DNA from: Streptomyces broussonetiae
GTDB lineage: Bacteria > Actinomycetota > Actinomycetes > Streptomycetales > Streptomycetaceae
Direction of reading: 5' to 3'
Assembly: GCF_009796285.1 (NCBI RefSeq)
Contig: NZ_CP047020.1
Coordinates: 930,001-994,000, forward strand
DNA: 64,000 nt
Both the position numbers and the translations under genes were made by a program. The notes beneath the pieces were generated by a model, which searched no databases, had not been told where the DNA came from, and saw only the letters and a program-made list of their open reading frames with translations. Below are positions 53,006 through 62,030 of this stretch, in pieces. How positions within the stretch are numbered: the stretch's first letter is position 1; every line of letters begins with the position of its first letter.

Positions 53006-53893
53006 ATGAGCGACGAACGCTTACAGGACGGCTGGTACGTGGACGGGCGGTGCACGAACTGCGACGTCGCCCGGCAGCTGGCCCCCGGTCTGATCGGTGA
53101 GGTGGACGGCCGCTCGGCCGTCCTGCGCCAGCCTCGCGACGAGACCGAGGTCCGCCGGTTCCATGCCGCCGCGAACGCCTGTCCCACCCGCTCGATCCGG
53201 CCGCCGGCCGGACGGCTGGACGCGGCACTGGATCCCTTCCCGATGGCCCTGGACGACACCGTGCTCCTGTGCGGGCACAACTCCCCGCACACCGCCGGGG
53301 CCAACTCCTACCTGCTGCGCCGTCCCGACGGCACCGCGATGCTGGTGGACACACCTCGTTGGAGTACACAACTGGCCGCGCACTACGAGGCGTTGGGCCC
53401 CGTGACCGACGTCCTGCTCACCCACCGCGACCATGCGGCACACGGCCGCCGGTACGCCGACCGCCTCGGCGCCCGGCTGTGGATCCACGAGGGCGACCTC
53501 GATGCGGCCCCCGACGCCGACCGTGTGCTGCACGGCACCGATCCGGCGGAGATCGCCGACGGGGTGATCGCCCATCCGCTGCCCGGGCACACCCGGGGCA
53601 GCGTCGTCTTCGTCGCGGACGAGCAGTACTGCTTCAGCGGCGACAGCTTCTACTGGTCGCGCGGCACGGGAGACATCGAGGTGGCCGAGAGTGTCACCTG
53701 GTACTCCATCGGTGAGCTGGCGGCCTCCCTGGACCGGACGGCCGGACGGCTGCGGTTCGAGTGGCTGCTGCCGGGCCACGGCGACCGGCAGCACCTTCCT
53801 GCCGACGACATGGCCGAGCGGCTACGGCTGCTGACCCTGCGAGCCCGCGAACTGCAGCCCCGGCCCGTCGACTTGACGGCGGTGCGCTGGTGA
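53006..53893 (+). CDS. Ferredoxin-like / metallo-beta-lactamase fusion
   Basis: 295 aa. Residues 1-75 form a ferredoxin-like iron-sulfur domain with CTNCDVARQLAP and ANACPTRSI (three Cys of a C-x2-C...C-P pattern). Residues 80-280 form an MBL fold with LTHRDHAAHG (about residue 138), PLPGHTRGSVVF (about 190), FSGDSFYW with the bridging Asp, and LLPGHGDR with the last His. Such fusions are found in several bacteria, but the reaction is unknown; redox-linked hydrolysis is possible. Starts at ATG 53006 with GAGAGGAACGAG upstream. No operon partner. Confidence 0.8.
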   Translation: MSDERLQDGWYVDGRCTNCDVARQLAPGLIGEVDGRSAVLRQPRDETEVRRFHAAANACPTRSIRPPAGRLDAALDPFPMALDDTVLLCGHNSPHTAGANSYLLRRPDGTAMLVDTPRWSTQLAAHYEALGPVTDVLLTHRDHAAHGRRYADRLGARLWIHEGDLDAAPDADRVLHGTDPAEIADGVIAHPLPGHTRGSVVFVADEQYCFSGDSFYWSRGTGDIEVAESVTWYSIGELAASLDRTAGRLRFEWLLPGHGDRQHLPADDMAERLRLLTLRARELQPRPVDLTAVRW

Positions 53894-53912
53894 CGGCGAA
53901 GCAACTGCGGCC

Positions 53913-54308
53913 TCACAGGGCGAGCAGACCGGCCGCCGTCCGCCGGAATCCGCAGGCGTCCAGGTAGAACGGACCCAGGTGGTCCTCGAAGTCGACGTGC
54001 AGCCATGTGCAGCGGGCGGCGCGGGCCCCTTGGGCTGCCGCCGCGACGAGCCCGGCGCCGATACCCAGGCCCCGGTGGCCCCGGGCGACCACCGTGTCCA
54101 GGACGAAGGCGTGCCCCGCGCCGTCCCGGGCGACGTTGACGAATCCGACCAACGCGCCGTCCTGCCGGGCACGGACCCGGCCGAGGCTGTGCCGTTCCAG
54201 CCGCGCACGCCGGCCGCCCGGGCCTGCGGGGTGCCCGAAGCCGTCGGCGTGCAGGGCCTCGAGGGCCGCGTCGTCGAAGTCGCCCCGCCAGGCGCAGGTG
54301 ATCGTCAC
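53913..54308 (-). CDS. GNAT-family N-acetyltransferase
   Basis: A 131-aa protein with the whole GNAT core: strand 1 in VTITCAWRGDFDDAALEALH, GALVGFVNVARDGAGHAFVL, motif A in DTVVARGHRGLGIGAGLVAAA (acetyl-CoA loop R-G-x-G-I-G), motif B in FYLDACGFRRTAAGLL. GTG 54308 gives the usual N-terminus but no ribosome site is visible, so it may be leaderless; the frame is open upstream. It converges with the ferredoxin-MBL gene (20 bp apart). Substrate unknown. Confidence 0.82.
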   Translation of the reverse strand: MTITCAWRGDFDDAALEALHADGFGHPAGPGGRRARLERHSLGRVRARQDGALVGFVNVARDGAGHAFVLDTVVARGHRGLGIGAGLVAAAAQGARAARCTWLHVDFEDHLGPFYLDACGFRRTAAGLLAL

Positions 54309-54565
54309 GCGCCGATCGTACGGAGGTGCCGGTGCGGGCGGATCGCGCCGAGCGGCGGGGTTCGCGCCGCTCGGTCCCGACCGCCACGAAGTCGTCAAGC
54401 AGGCGGCACGGAAGGTTGTTCCGTGGCCCACGGGGGTGTTGCACGCCTACAGGGTTCACGCGGTTTCCAGGGCCGAGCGTCGTCGGCCACACCAGTGCGG
54501 GTGAGCGGTCCGGGAACGGCTCGGCCATGTGATGCTGCCCCGGAAGGCATCAGCAGAGGTGGGCC

Positions 54566-55483
54566 GTGGATCTTCTTCAGTTGCGCTACTTCCAGACCGT
54601 CGCCCGGTACGAGCACATCAGCCGTGCCGCCGAGGAGTTACGGATCGCCCAGCCCTCGCTCAGCCGGACCATCGCGCGGCTGGAAGGCGAGCTGGGCTGC
54701 CCGCTCTTCGACCGGCAGGGGCGCCGTATCCGGCTCAACGCGTACGGCGCGATGTTCCTGCGCCATGTCGACCGCGCCCTGAGCGAACTCGAGGACGGCC
54801 GCAGGGCGCTGGGCGACGCGCGCGACACCGGGCTCGGCCGGGTCGGCGTGGCCTCCGAGACCCTGCTGACCATCACCCATCTCCTCGGCAGTTTCCGGGC
54901 CGCGTATCCACGTGCCGACGTCCGCCTCCACCAGTCCGACGCCGAGGAGATGGAGCGCCGGCTCCGGGCCGGCGAGGTCGACTTCTGCGTCGCCTCACAG
55001 CCGCTCGCCGGCCCGCAGTTCGACGCCGTCGAGCTGCTCCGTGAGGAGGTGCTGCTCGCCGTTCCGCTCGGGCACCGGCTCGACGGGCGCGAGCGCGTGG
55101 CGATCCGCGAACTCGTCGACGAGCCGTTCGTCACCACGCGCCCCGGCAACTGGCAACGGACCCTGCTCGACCGGCTGTTCGCGGCCGAGGGGCTGACTCC
55201 CACGCTGTCCTGCGAGGGCGACGAGCCCGGCGCCACCCAGGACATGATCAGCGCCGGGCTCGGCATCGGGCTGATCCCGGCGATGTCCCGCCGGCTCGGC
55301 ACGCAGAGCCTGGTCCCGGTCGGCTGGGTGCGCGTGGACGCACCCGACTGCTCTCGTACGCTCTCCCTGGTGTGGAGCCGCGACACGTACCTCTCCGAAG
55401 CAGCCCTGAGATTCCGTGAGTTCACCACCAGCAGGCCCTTCATGACCCACCGGCTGCCGGACCCGCACCACGGACGCCGCTGA
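54566..55483 (+). CDS. LysR-family transcriptional regulator
   Basis: A 305-aa regulator, intact. The N-terminal winged helix-turn-helix is LLQLRYFQTVARYEHISRAA followed by LRIAQPSLSRTIARLEGELG. The effector domain (about 90-295) is of the CynR/periplasmic-binding type with DFCVASQPLAGPQFDAVEL and ISAGLGIGLIPAMSRRLG. GTG start with GAGGTGG upstream. No divergent target is adjacent: the gene behind it is the GNAT at 53913 across 260 bp, which is the best guess for a target. A perfect 18-bp terminator follows. Confidence 0.9.
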   Translation: MDLLQLRYFQTVARYEHISRAAEELRIAQPSLSRTIARLEGELGCPLFDRQGRRIRLNAYGAMFLRHVDRALSELEDGRRALGDARDTGLGRVGVASETLLTITHLLGSFRAAYPRADVRLHQSDAEEMERRLRAGEVDFCVASQPLAGPQFDAVELLREEVLLAVPLGHRLDGRERVAIRELVDEPFVTTRPGNWQRTLLDRLFAAEGLTPTLSCEGDEPGATQDMISAGLGIGLIPAMSRRLGTQSLVPVGWVRVDAPDCSRTLSLVWSRDTYLSEAALRFREFTTSRPFMTHRLPDPHHGRR

Positions 55484-55576
55484 CACTGCGCCCTGACGGG
55501 CCAAGGACTCCTCCGCGTTCCGGGCAGGGCGTCCTCGCCCAAGGGGCCGCCGCCCACAGCGCCCCGGGCACGAAGA

Positions 55577-55619
55577 GGGGGAGTCCTGCCGGGCTGGTAC
55601 GGCCCGGCAGGACTCCCCC
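55577..55619. terminator. Perfect 18-bp bidirectional hairpin
   Basis: GGGGGAGTCCTGCCGGGC, a 7-nt loop, then the exact complement. It lies between the convergent LysR and MMPL genes. On the minus strand it is 13 bp past the MMPL stop, on the plus strand about 95 bp past the LysR stop. Confidence 0.88.
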
Positions 55620-55631
55620 CTCACGGTGCGG

Positions 55632-57815
55632 CTAGTTGCGGCGCCCCGCCGGATCGTGGGCGCGGGTGTCCTGGCCCGGACCGGCGACTCCGTAGCCACC
55701 GGTGGCCGGGCCGGCCGCCGGCTCCTCGACCCGGTCCCCGTGGCCGGGCCACCACGCAGCGTGGCCGATCAGCGCGGTCAGGCTCGGGGTGAAGAACATC
55801 GCCATGACGAAGGCGGCGACGATGATGCCGAAGGAGACAGCGAAACCCATCTCCGTGAGCAGCGAGTTGCCCGCCAGCATCATCGTGGCGAAGGTCGCCG
55901 CCAGGATGAAGCCGGCCGCGGCGACGGTCGGTCCGGCGTGCCTGAGCGCCATACCGGCCGCCTCGCGCGGATCGCGGCCCTCACGGGCCTCCTCGCGGAG
56001 CCGGGCGATCATGAGGATGTTGTAGTCGGTACCGATGGCGACCACGAACAGATACATGATCACCGGGAGCATGAACATCAGCCCCGAGTGCCCCTCCCCC
56101 TGCTGGAAGATCCACACGGTGGCGCCGAGGGTGGCACCGAAGCCGAGGCCCACCGAGGCGATCAGGTACCAGGGGGCGACCACGCTGCGCAGCAGCAGGC
56201 CCAGGATGATCATGATGAGGGCGGCCGCGACCGGGAAGACCGTCCTGTAGTCGTGGTTCACCGCGGTGTTGATGTCCTTGTAGATCGAGGACATGCCACC
56301 GACGACGGCCTTGGTGCCCTGAGGGGCATCGGTATGGGCCACGCCACGCACCCTGCCCACCGCGTCGATCGCCTTGTCCGTCGACGCCTCGTACTTGAGC
56401 GTGACGGTGAAGTCGGCGGTGGTGCCGTCCCGGTTCACCTGGGTCATACGGGCGTTCGCGACCCCGTCCACGGCGCCGAGCTTCTGCGCGTACGTGGTGA
56501 AGGCCGACTTGTCGAGCGGTTTGCCGTCGGTGCTCGACAGGTAGACGTCGGTGGGTGCGGCGGCGCCCGCCGAGTACGCGTGCTGCATCTGGTCCTGGAC
56601 GACCATGGACTCCTTGGTCTTGGGCATGGAGCCCGACGCGAGGTCGAAGGTGGCCTTGTAGCCGAGGGTGCCCAGCGACAGCACGACCAGGACAATCCCG
56701 GAGACCGCGGCGGTCAGCGCCGGGCGCCGCTGCACACCACGGCCGAGGGCCGCGAACCGGGCGTTGTCCGGCTCCCGCTGCCAGGACTTCGACGGCCAGA
56801 AGACCTTCGGCCCGATGAGCGAGACCACGGCCGGGATCAGGGTGAGACCGGCGACCAGGGTGGCGCCGACCGCGATGGCGAGCGCAGGGCCCATCTGCTT
56901 GAGGAAGCCCAGCGTGGACAGCACCAGCGCCAGGAAGGCGATGATGACGGCACCGGCGGCCGAGGCGATGGCCTCGCCGACCCGTCCGACCGCGTTGATC
57001 ATGGCCTGCTTGGGCTCGTCACCGGCGCGCAGGCGTTCGCGGTAGCGGAACATCAGGAACAGGAAGTAGTCCGTACCCACGCCGAAGAGCACGACGATCA
57101 GGATCGACGAGACCGAACTGTTGGCCTGGAGGTCGAACAACTTGGTGGCGTACGCGATCAACCCGTTGGCGATGGCCGCGACCAGGCCGATGAGCACCAG
57201 CGGCAGGACGGCCAGGATCGGCGCCCGGAATATGATCAGCAGAGTGACCAGGATGATCGCGAAGGTGCCGATCCCGATCAGCGCCTGACCTCGCTTGGAC
57301 GAGTCCTGTTGGTCGAGGGCCTGCGCGGCGGAGCCGCCGAGCTTGACGTCGAGATGCGTGCCCCCGGCCAGTTGCTTGACGTCGTCGCGCAACACCTTGG
57401 CGGCGTCGGCCTGTTTGGGCTGACCGGCGTTCTTGCTGTCCATCTGGACCAGGGTCATGGCGTACTTGCCGTCCTTCGACGGCGGGCCGGGGACGACCTT
57501 CTGCACCTGGTCGATGTGCTTGTTGCCCAGCTCGGTGGTGATCCGGGCGATGTCCTTCCGGTCGGCGGCGGTCAGCCTGCCGCCGTCGGTGCGCTGGTAC
57601 AGCGCGATCGCCGACGGGGTGAAGGCGCTGGGGAACGCCTTCTCCTGTATGTCGGCCGCTTTGATGGATTCGTAACTCTTGGGCAGAAAGCTGCTCTCGT
57701 CACTGTTCGAGGGCAGACCCGGAGCAGTGGCGACGATCGCCACTGCGGCTAACAGCCATGCCACGATCGTCCAGACGGGATGTCGGACGACGGTGTTGCC
57801 AATACGTCGGAACAT
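55632..57815 (-). CDS. MMPL-family RND transporter
   Basis: 727 aa, with the RND plan of twelve helices: one N-terminal (about 13-33), a large outside domain, helices 2-6 (about 175-340), one helix near 380, a second outside domain, and helices 8-12 (about 535-695). LFGVGTDYFLFLMFRYRERL and VVAIGTDYNILMIARLREEA carry the paired GTDY motifs that move protons. ATG 57815 has AGGAGG upstream. It probably exports a lipid or drug, as MmpL proteins do in mycobacteria. The C-terminus ends in a Gly/Pro tail. It stands alone between a terminator and the mycothiol-type gene. Confidence 0.9.
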   Translation of the reverse strand: MFRRIGNTVVRHPVWTIVAWLLAAVAIVATAPGLPSNSDESSFLPKSYESIKAADIQEKAFPSAFTPSAIALYQRTDGGRLTAADRKDIARITTELGNKHIDQVQKVVPGPPSKDGKYAMTLVQMDSKNAGQPKQADAAKVLRDDVKQLAGGTHLDVKLGGSAAQALDQQDSSKRGQALIGIGTFAIILVTLLIIFRAPILAVLPLVLIGLVAAIANGLIAYATKLFDLQANSSVSSILIVVLFGVGTDYFLFLMFRYRERLRAGDEPKQAMINAVGRVGEAIASAAGAVIIAFLALVLSTLGFLKQMGPALAIAVGATLVAGLTLIPAVVSLIGPKVFWPSKSWQREPDNARFAALGRGVQRRPALTAAVSGIVLVVLSLGTLGYKATFDLASGSMPKTKESMVVQDQMQHAYSAGAAAPTDVYLSSTDGKPLDKSAFTTYAQKLGAVDGVANARMTQVNRDGTTADFTVTLKYEASTDKAIDAVGRVRGVAHTDAPQGTKAVVGGMSSIYKDINTAVNHDYRTVFPVAAALIMIILGLLLRSVVAPWYLIASVGLGFGATLGATVWIFQQGEGHSGLMFMLPVIMYLFVVAIGTDYNILMIARLREEAREGRDPREAAGMALRHAGPTVAAAGFILAATFATMMLAGNSLLTEMGFAVSFGIIVAAFVMAMFFTPSLTALIGHAAWWPGHGDRVEEPAAGPATGGYGVAGPGQDTRAHDPAGRRN

Positions 57816-57953
57816 GCGGAAGGTCCTCCTGGGCAGGAAGATCACCGCAGCCCGGGGAGCGGTCCCTGGCATCGGCGACCCCGACCGGAACGCACTGGGC
57901 GTTCCGGTCGACTGGTTGTGTCGGGGCCACATGGTAGTGACCTGGTACGGCAT

Positions 57954-58709
57954 TCATCTCATCAAGTGTCCTTCGCCCGGGGCGTGTCGGACGCCGGGGA
58001 CGCAAGGGGCTGCTGAGCCACGTCCGAAGACCTGCTCAGCCGAGAACGAAGGGGAGCCTCGCGGCGAGATCCCCAGCAGGTCCCGTTCCGCTCCGGTCGG
58101 CGGACGCCGTCCGGTGCCGATCAGCGGTGCGTCGCTCTCGGGGAGCGCGGCGGGGAAGGCGGCTCCTGCGATCTTCTCCAGCAATGCGCGTGCCGCCGCG
58201 AGCGTCTCGGCGGGCGGCTCGGGGGCCGACGGCACATGCGCGATCAGGTCGAGCTGGTGCAGCGTCCGTTCGACGACGTAGGCGGACAGGTAGTCACGGA
58301 CGCTCAGCACCTCGCCACGGGTGTCGGCACAGGCGGCCGGATCGGCGAGCCCGGCGGCGCGGCCGGCGGCGGAACCGACGTCGTACAGGTGGAACTCGAG
58401 CCACCGCGGCTCACCGTAGGCGGCGGCCAGCCGGGGAACCAGCGCGTCCAACGGGTCCTCGCCGGTCGGGGGTTCGACGAGGTGCCAGTAGGTGACCGCG
58501 TCCACGGTCGGCTCACCCGTCGCGGGCGTGGCCAGGGTGACGAGCACGTCCTGGGCGTCGATGACCGGATGGCACACCAGATCCCGCACCAGCCGGCCGG
58601 CACACCCGGACGGCCGCTCGAAGTCCTCGTCCGGCAGCCCGGCGGCCGCCGTACGCAACGCCGTCCAGGCAGGTGAGAAGAGATCCACCAGGGCAACGTA
58701 GTGCGGCAC
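57954..58709 (-). CDS. Mycothiol-dependent maleylpyruvate-isomerase-like (DinB fold) protein
   Basis: A 251-aa protein of the actinobacterial family with an MDMPI N-terminal four-helix domain: FSPAWTALRTAAAGLPDEDF, RPSGCAGRLVRDLVCHPVID (first metal His), RWLEFHLYDVGSA (H-x-x-D site) and YVVERTLHQLDLIAH (last His). These His positions are the usual metal ligands of DinB/YfiT-like enzymes using mycothiol. GTG 58709 is the likely start; an upstream extension lacks homology. Substrate unknown. The last 30 residues look unlike the family and may be read-through into non-homologous sequence. Confidence 0.75.
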   Translation of the reverse strand: MPHYVALVDLFSPAWTALRTAAAGLPDEDFERPSGCAGRLVRDLVCHPVIDAQDVLVTLATPATGEPTVDAVTYWHLVEPPTGEDPLDALVPRLAAAYGEPRWLEFHLYDVGSAAGRAAGLADPAACADTRGEVLSVRDYLSAYVVERTLHQLDLIAHVPSAPEPPAETLAAARALLEKIAGAAFPAALPESDAPLIGTGRRPPTGAERDLLGISPRGSPSFSAEQVFGRGSAAPCVPGVRHAPGEGHLMR

Positions 58710-58779
58710 CGGATGAGCGCTCAAGCGAATTCGGGCGCGCCCGTCGCGGTCGGCGCGGCCCACCTCGGCCGGCGGGGGC

Positions 58780-59142
58780 TCAGCGCACGGACGGCGACAG
58801 CCGGTAGGAGCCCGCGAGGTCCCGTACCTCCACCGAGAGGACCGCCTCCGCGGGGACGCCCGCAACGCGCAGGTGCTTCTCCAGCAGCGCCAGGACCCCC
58901 TCGGACAGCCGGGCCTTGAGCGCCTCCGGGCGGCCGGGCATCAACCCCACTTCCACGTGCACGAAGGCCGCCTCCCCGCTCCGCCGGTCGCCGACGTACG
59001 TCTCGGCCGGGCGCAGCAGCGTTTTGCACACACCTGTGGTGCCGGACTCCTCGACCACGAGCGGGTGCAGCTCCTTGACCAGGTCGGCCGGGTCGAAGGT
59101 GCCGGTCAGGTGGGAGGAGTAGTCGATGGTGAGGTGCGGCAT
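58780..59142 (-). CDS. 5-carboxymethyl-2-hydroxymuconate delta-isomerase-like (tautomerase superfamily)
   Basis: 120 aa, as in the CHMI (HpaF/HpcD) family. It starts MPHLTIDYSSHLTG, with the N-terminal Pro2 that serves as catalytic base. CKTLLRPAETYVGD and AAFVHVEVGLMPGRP are family stretches. CHMI acts in homoprotocatechuate breakdown, but no other gene of that pathway is present, so another small acid may be the substrate. AAAGG precedes the ATG. It lies 70 bp upstream of the mycothiol-type gene on the same strand. Confidence 0.85.
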   Translation of the reverse strand: MPHLTIDYSSHLTGTFDPADLVKELHPLVVEESGTTGVCKTLLRPAETYVGDRRSGEAAFVHVEVGLMPGRPEALKARLSEGVLALLEKHLRVAGVPAEAVLSVEVRDLAGSYRLSPSVR

Positions 59143-59254
59143 GGAGGACCTTTCACACGATCCTTGTGGTTTCTCTAGGCAACCATTTTCCCTCATGCGG
59201 TCAGCGCCTGGTGGCCGGGGTGGCCCAGGCCCCGAACCGCCACCCGGGTCTGCG

Positions 59255-59573
59255 GTGGTGCCGACGTTCAAGGCAGGTGTGCTGCTGATCGGCGTGGACA
59301 CGGTACGCCGGCGACCGGTGCCGTACACGGCGGTCGCGGTCCCCGCGGTGGCCGTCGGCTCAGTGGCGATCCAGCTGTGCCGGTCGAGGGTGACGGACGC
59401 GCTGGACGACGATCCACGCAAGTCCGGCCGTGCGCGTGCCCGCGGCCGGCCCCGGGAGGTGGCCGGCGCAGGAGGACGGCCGCGCACTGGTGGCCTGCTA
59501 CGGCGTCGTCCTCGGCGCGGCCGTGCCGCTGGTCGGCAGCCGGCTGTCGCAGCGGTTCGGCCGGCGGCGGTGA
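59255..59573 (+). pseudogene. Small membrane protein, frameshifted
   Basis: The plus frame from about 59255 gives KAGVLLIGVDTVRRRP and a membrane helix (VAVPAVAVGSVAIQLCR), then a charged loop. Near 59460 a one-base change of frame is needed to continue into ALVACYGVVLGAAVPLVGSR and a stop at 59571. Both halves have the hydrophobic pattern of one two- to three-helix protein. Family not recognised. Confidence 0.35.
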
Positions 59574-59661
59574 CGGGCCGGCCCGCGGGGGCGGCGGAGC
59601 GATGGCCCGCCCCGGCCGGGGCCCCACCGGGTGCGGTGAGACCCCGGCAGAAGGCCTGCGG

Positions 59662-61869
59662 TCAGGGTGCCCCCGTGGACACGGGGGGCATCGGTGCTGT
59701 GGGGAAGGGGCGCTCGGCGAGCCGTTCCCCCTCGACGTCGAGGTCGGGCAGCAGGCGGTCGAGCCACCGGGGCAGCCACCAGCCGGCGCGGCCCACGAGG
59801 GCGAGGACCGCCGGGACCAGCGTCATGCGGACCACGAAGGCGTCGATGAGGACACCGGCCGCGAGGGCGAAGGCGATCGGCTTGAGCATGGTGCTGCCAC
59901 CGGGCACGAAGCTCGCGAACACCGCGAACATGATCAGCGCGGCGGCGGTCACCACCCGGGAGGCGTGGCGGGAGCCGGCCAGGACCGCCTCGCGGGGTCC
60001 GGCACCGTGGACGTACGCCTCACGCATGCGGCTGACCATGAACATCTCGTAGTCCATGGCGAGTCCGAACAGCACCGCCATCACCAGGATGGGCAGGATG
60101 CTGACGACCGGCCCGGTCTGGGTGACGCCCAGCGCGTTCGCGAGCCACCCCCACTCGAACACGGCCACGACCGCGCCGAACGTGGCCGCCACCGAGAGCA
60201 GGAAGCCGAGGCCGGCCTTCAACGGCACCACCACCGAGCGGAGGACGAGCAGCAGCAACACCAACGACAGGCCGACCACGACCAGGGCGAACGGGGCGAG
60301 CGAGCCGGCCAGCCGGTCGGAGACGTCGATGTTCACGGCGGTCGTGCCCGTGACCGACACCTCGGCCCCGGTCTGCTCGCGCCAGTCGGGTGCCTCGTCA
60401 CGGATGCGCTCGACGAGGCTCCTGGTCCGCTCGTCGGAGGGGCCCGTCCTGGGCACAACCTGGATGACGGCGCCGTTCGCGTGCCTCAGGAGCTGTGGCG
60501 CGCCCACCGTGGCGACACCGTCGGTGGCCTTCAGATCCCGTACCAGGGCGGCCGTGGCCTGCTGAGAGCTGTCGGCGTGCGAGGTGTCCGCAAGGACGAG
60601 GAGCGGCCCGTTGAAGCCGGGACCGAACTTCTGCGCGACGGTGTCGTACGCCTGGCGCTGGCCGCTGGCCGCCGGGGCGGAGCCGTTGTCGGGCAGCGCC
60701 AGGTGCAGGTCGCGGGCAGGAAGGGCGAGGGTCAGCAGGCCGATCAGTACGGCCGCAAGGGTGAGCAGGGGGCGGCGTACGGCGATCCTGCCCCAGCGTT
60801 CGCCCAGGGTGCTGGACTCGCCGCCGTGGGCGACCCGCTCGCGGCGGGCGGCACGGGAGCCCGGTTTCGGCCGCAGCCGCTCGCCCGCGAACCCCATCAG
60901 GGCCGGCAGGACCGTGGTGGACACACCCACCGCGACGAGGACGGCGGCGGCTCCGGCCACCCCCATGACGGTGAGGAACGGGATGCCTACGACGGCCAGT
61001 CCGCACAGCGCGATGATCACGGTCAGGCCGGCGAAGACGACCGCGCTGCCGGCGGTCGCGGTGGCCCGGGCCGCCGACTCCTCGCTGTCCATGCCGGTGG
61101 CGAGCTGGGAGCGGTGCCGGGAGAGGATGAACAGCGCGTAGTCGATGCCGACCGCCAGGCCCAGCATCGAGGCCAGCGAGGGCGCGGTGCTGGAGATGGT
61201 CAGGGCCCCGGTCAGCGCCGACAGGCCCAGCAGGGTGACGGCCACCCCGGTGACGGCCGTCAGCAGGGGCATGCCCGCGGCGAACAGCGAGCCGAAGGTG
61301 ATCGTGAGGACGACGAGAGCGACGGCCACGCCCATGAGTTCCTTGGTGTGCCCGGTGCTCTTGCTGCTGCCGTAGGCGGATCCGCCTACCTCGACCGTGA
61401 GTCCGCAGTCCTTGGCGGTGCGCGTGGTCCGCTCCAGCGCGGACAGGCTGTCGCCGTGCAGGCCGGCCCGGTCGACCTGGTAGCGGACCTGACCGAGCGC
61501 CGTCGTGCGGTCCGGGGATATCAGCTTGCTGCGCACCGGGTCCGTGACGCCGACGACCTGTGGCGCCTTGTCGGCCTCGGCCATGGTCGCGCTGATCGCG
61601 TCGGCGTACCGCGGTTCGGTGACGGTGTGACCCCGGGGCGCGCCGAAGACGATCTGGGCACTGGTGCCCGCGGCCGGGGGCAGTTCGCGCTTGAGGGTGT
61701 CCATCGCGCTCTGGGCCTGCGAGCCCGGGACGGTGAACTCGTCGTCGGTCGTGCCGCCGAGTGCGATCACGCAGGTGACCACCGCGGCCAGCACCAGCAG
61801 CCAGGCGGCGAGCACCGCCCGTCGGTGCCGGACGGCACCACGGCCGAGCCGGTAGAGCAGGGAAGCCAT
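59662..61869 (-). CDS. MMPL-family RND transporter (TetR-adjacent)
   Basis: 735 aa with the same twelve-helix RND plan as the gene at 55632 but only moderate likeness to it. Proton-relay motifs are AVGIDYALFILSRHRSQL (helix 4) and FGLAMDYEMFMVSRMREAYV (helix 10). ATG 61869 has AAGGAG upstream. It is divergent from a TetR-family gene; between them are two copies of TGTCATGACTGACA, so repression by that TetR and induction by the exported compound is likely. Drug, siderophore or lipid export are possible. Confidence 0.92.
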   Translation of the reverse strand: MASLLYRLGRGAVRHRRAVLAAWLLVLAAVVTCVIALGGTTDDEFTVPGSQAQSAMDTLKRELPPAAGTSAQIVFGAPRGHTVTEPRYADAISATMAEADKAPQVVGVTDPVRSKLISPDRTTALGQVRYQVDRAGLHGDSLSALERTTRTAKDCGLTVEVGGSAYGSSKSTGHTKELMGVAVALVVLTITFGSLFAAGMPLLTAVTGVAVTLLGLSALTGALTISSTAPSLASMLGLAVGIDYALFILSRHRSQLATGMDSEESAARATATAGSAVVFAGLTVIIALCGLAVVGIPFLTVMGVAGAAAVLVAVGVSTTVLPALMGFAGERLRPKPGSRAARRERVAHGGESSTLGERWGRIAVRRPLLTLAAVLIGLLTLALPARDLHLALPDNGSAPAASGQRQAYDTVAQKFGPGFNGPLLVLADTSHADSSQQATAALVRDLKATDGVATVGAPQLLRHANGAVIQVVPRTGPSDERTRSLVERIRDEAPDWREQTGAEVSVTGTTAVNIDVSDRLAGSLAPFALVVVGLSLVLLLLVLRSVVVPLKAGLGFLLSVAATFGAVVAVFEWGWLANALGVTQTGPVVSILPILVMAVLFGLAMDYEMFMVSRMREAYVHGAGPREAVLAGSRHASRVVTAAALIMFAVFASFVPGGSTMLKPIAFALAAGVLIDAFVVRMTLVPAVLALVGRAGWWLPRWLDRLLPDLDVEGERLAERPFPTAPMPPVSTGAP

Positions 61870-61932
61870 GAAGGGTGCTCCTTGTGGGGACTCCTGGCGG
61901 TTTCGGGCCCATGGGAGGACCGGACGCCAAAA

Positions 61933-61948
61933 GTGTCATGACTGACAC
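61933..61948. promoter_or_regulatory. TetR operator 1 (MMPL side)
   Basis: GTGTCATGACTGACAC: TGTCA and TGACA around TGAC, flanked by GT/AC. It lies 64 bp upstream of the MMPL ATG. A second copy begins 26 bp away, and AAAAGTGTCA here pairs with TGACACTTTT at 61969, making the pair one larger inverted repeat. Confidence 0.8.
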
Positions 61949-61958
61949 GATACATAAA

Positions 61959-61974
61959 CTGTCATGACTGACAC
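61959..61974. promoter_or_regulatory. TetR operator 2 (TetR side)
   Basis: CTGTCATGACTGACAC, differing from operator 1 in its first base only. It is 57 bp upstream of the chosen TetR start. The AT-rich spacer ATACATAAA between the two sites is unusual in this GC-rich DNA and could hold the -10 elements of both divergent promoters. Confidence 0.8.
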
Positions 61975-62030
61975 TTTTCATGCTCATGCCAAATCTGGTG
62001 TCACAGATGCGCCATGGCAGGATGAGTGCC

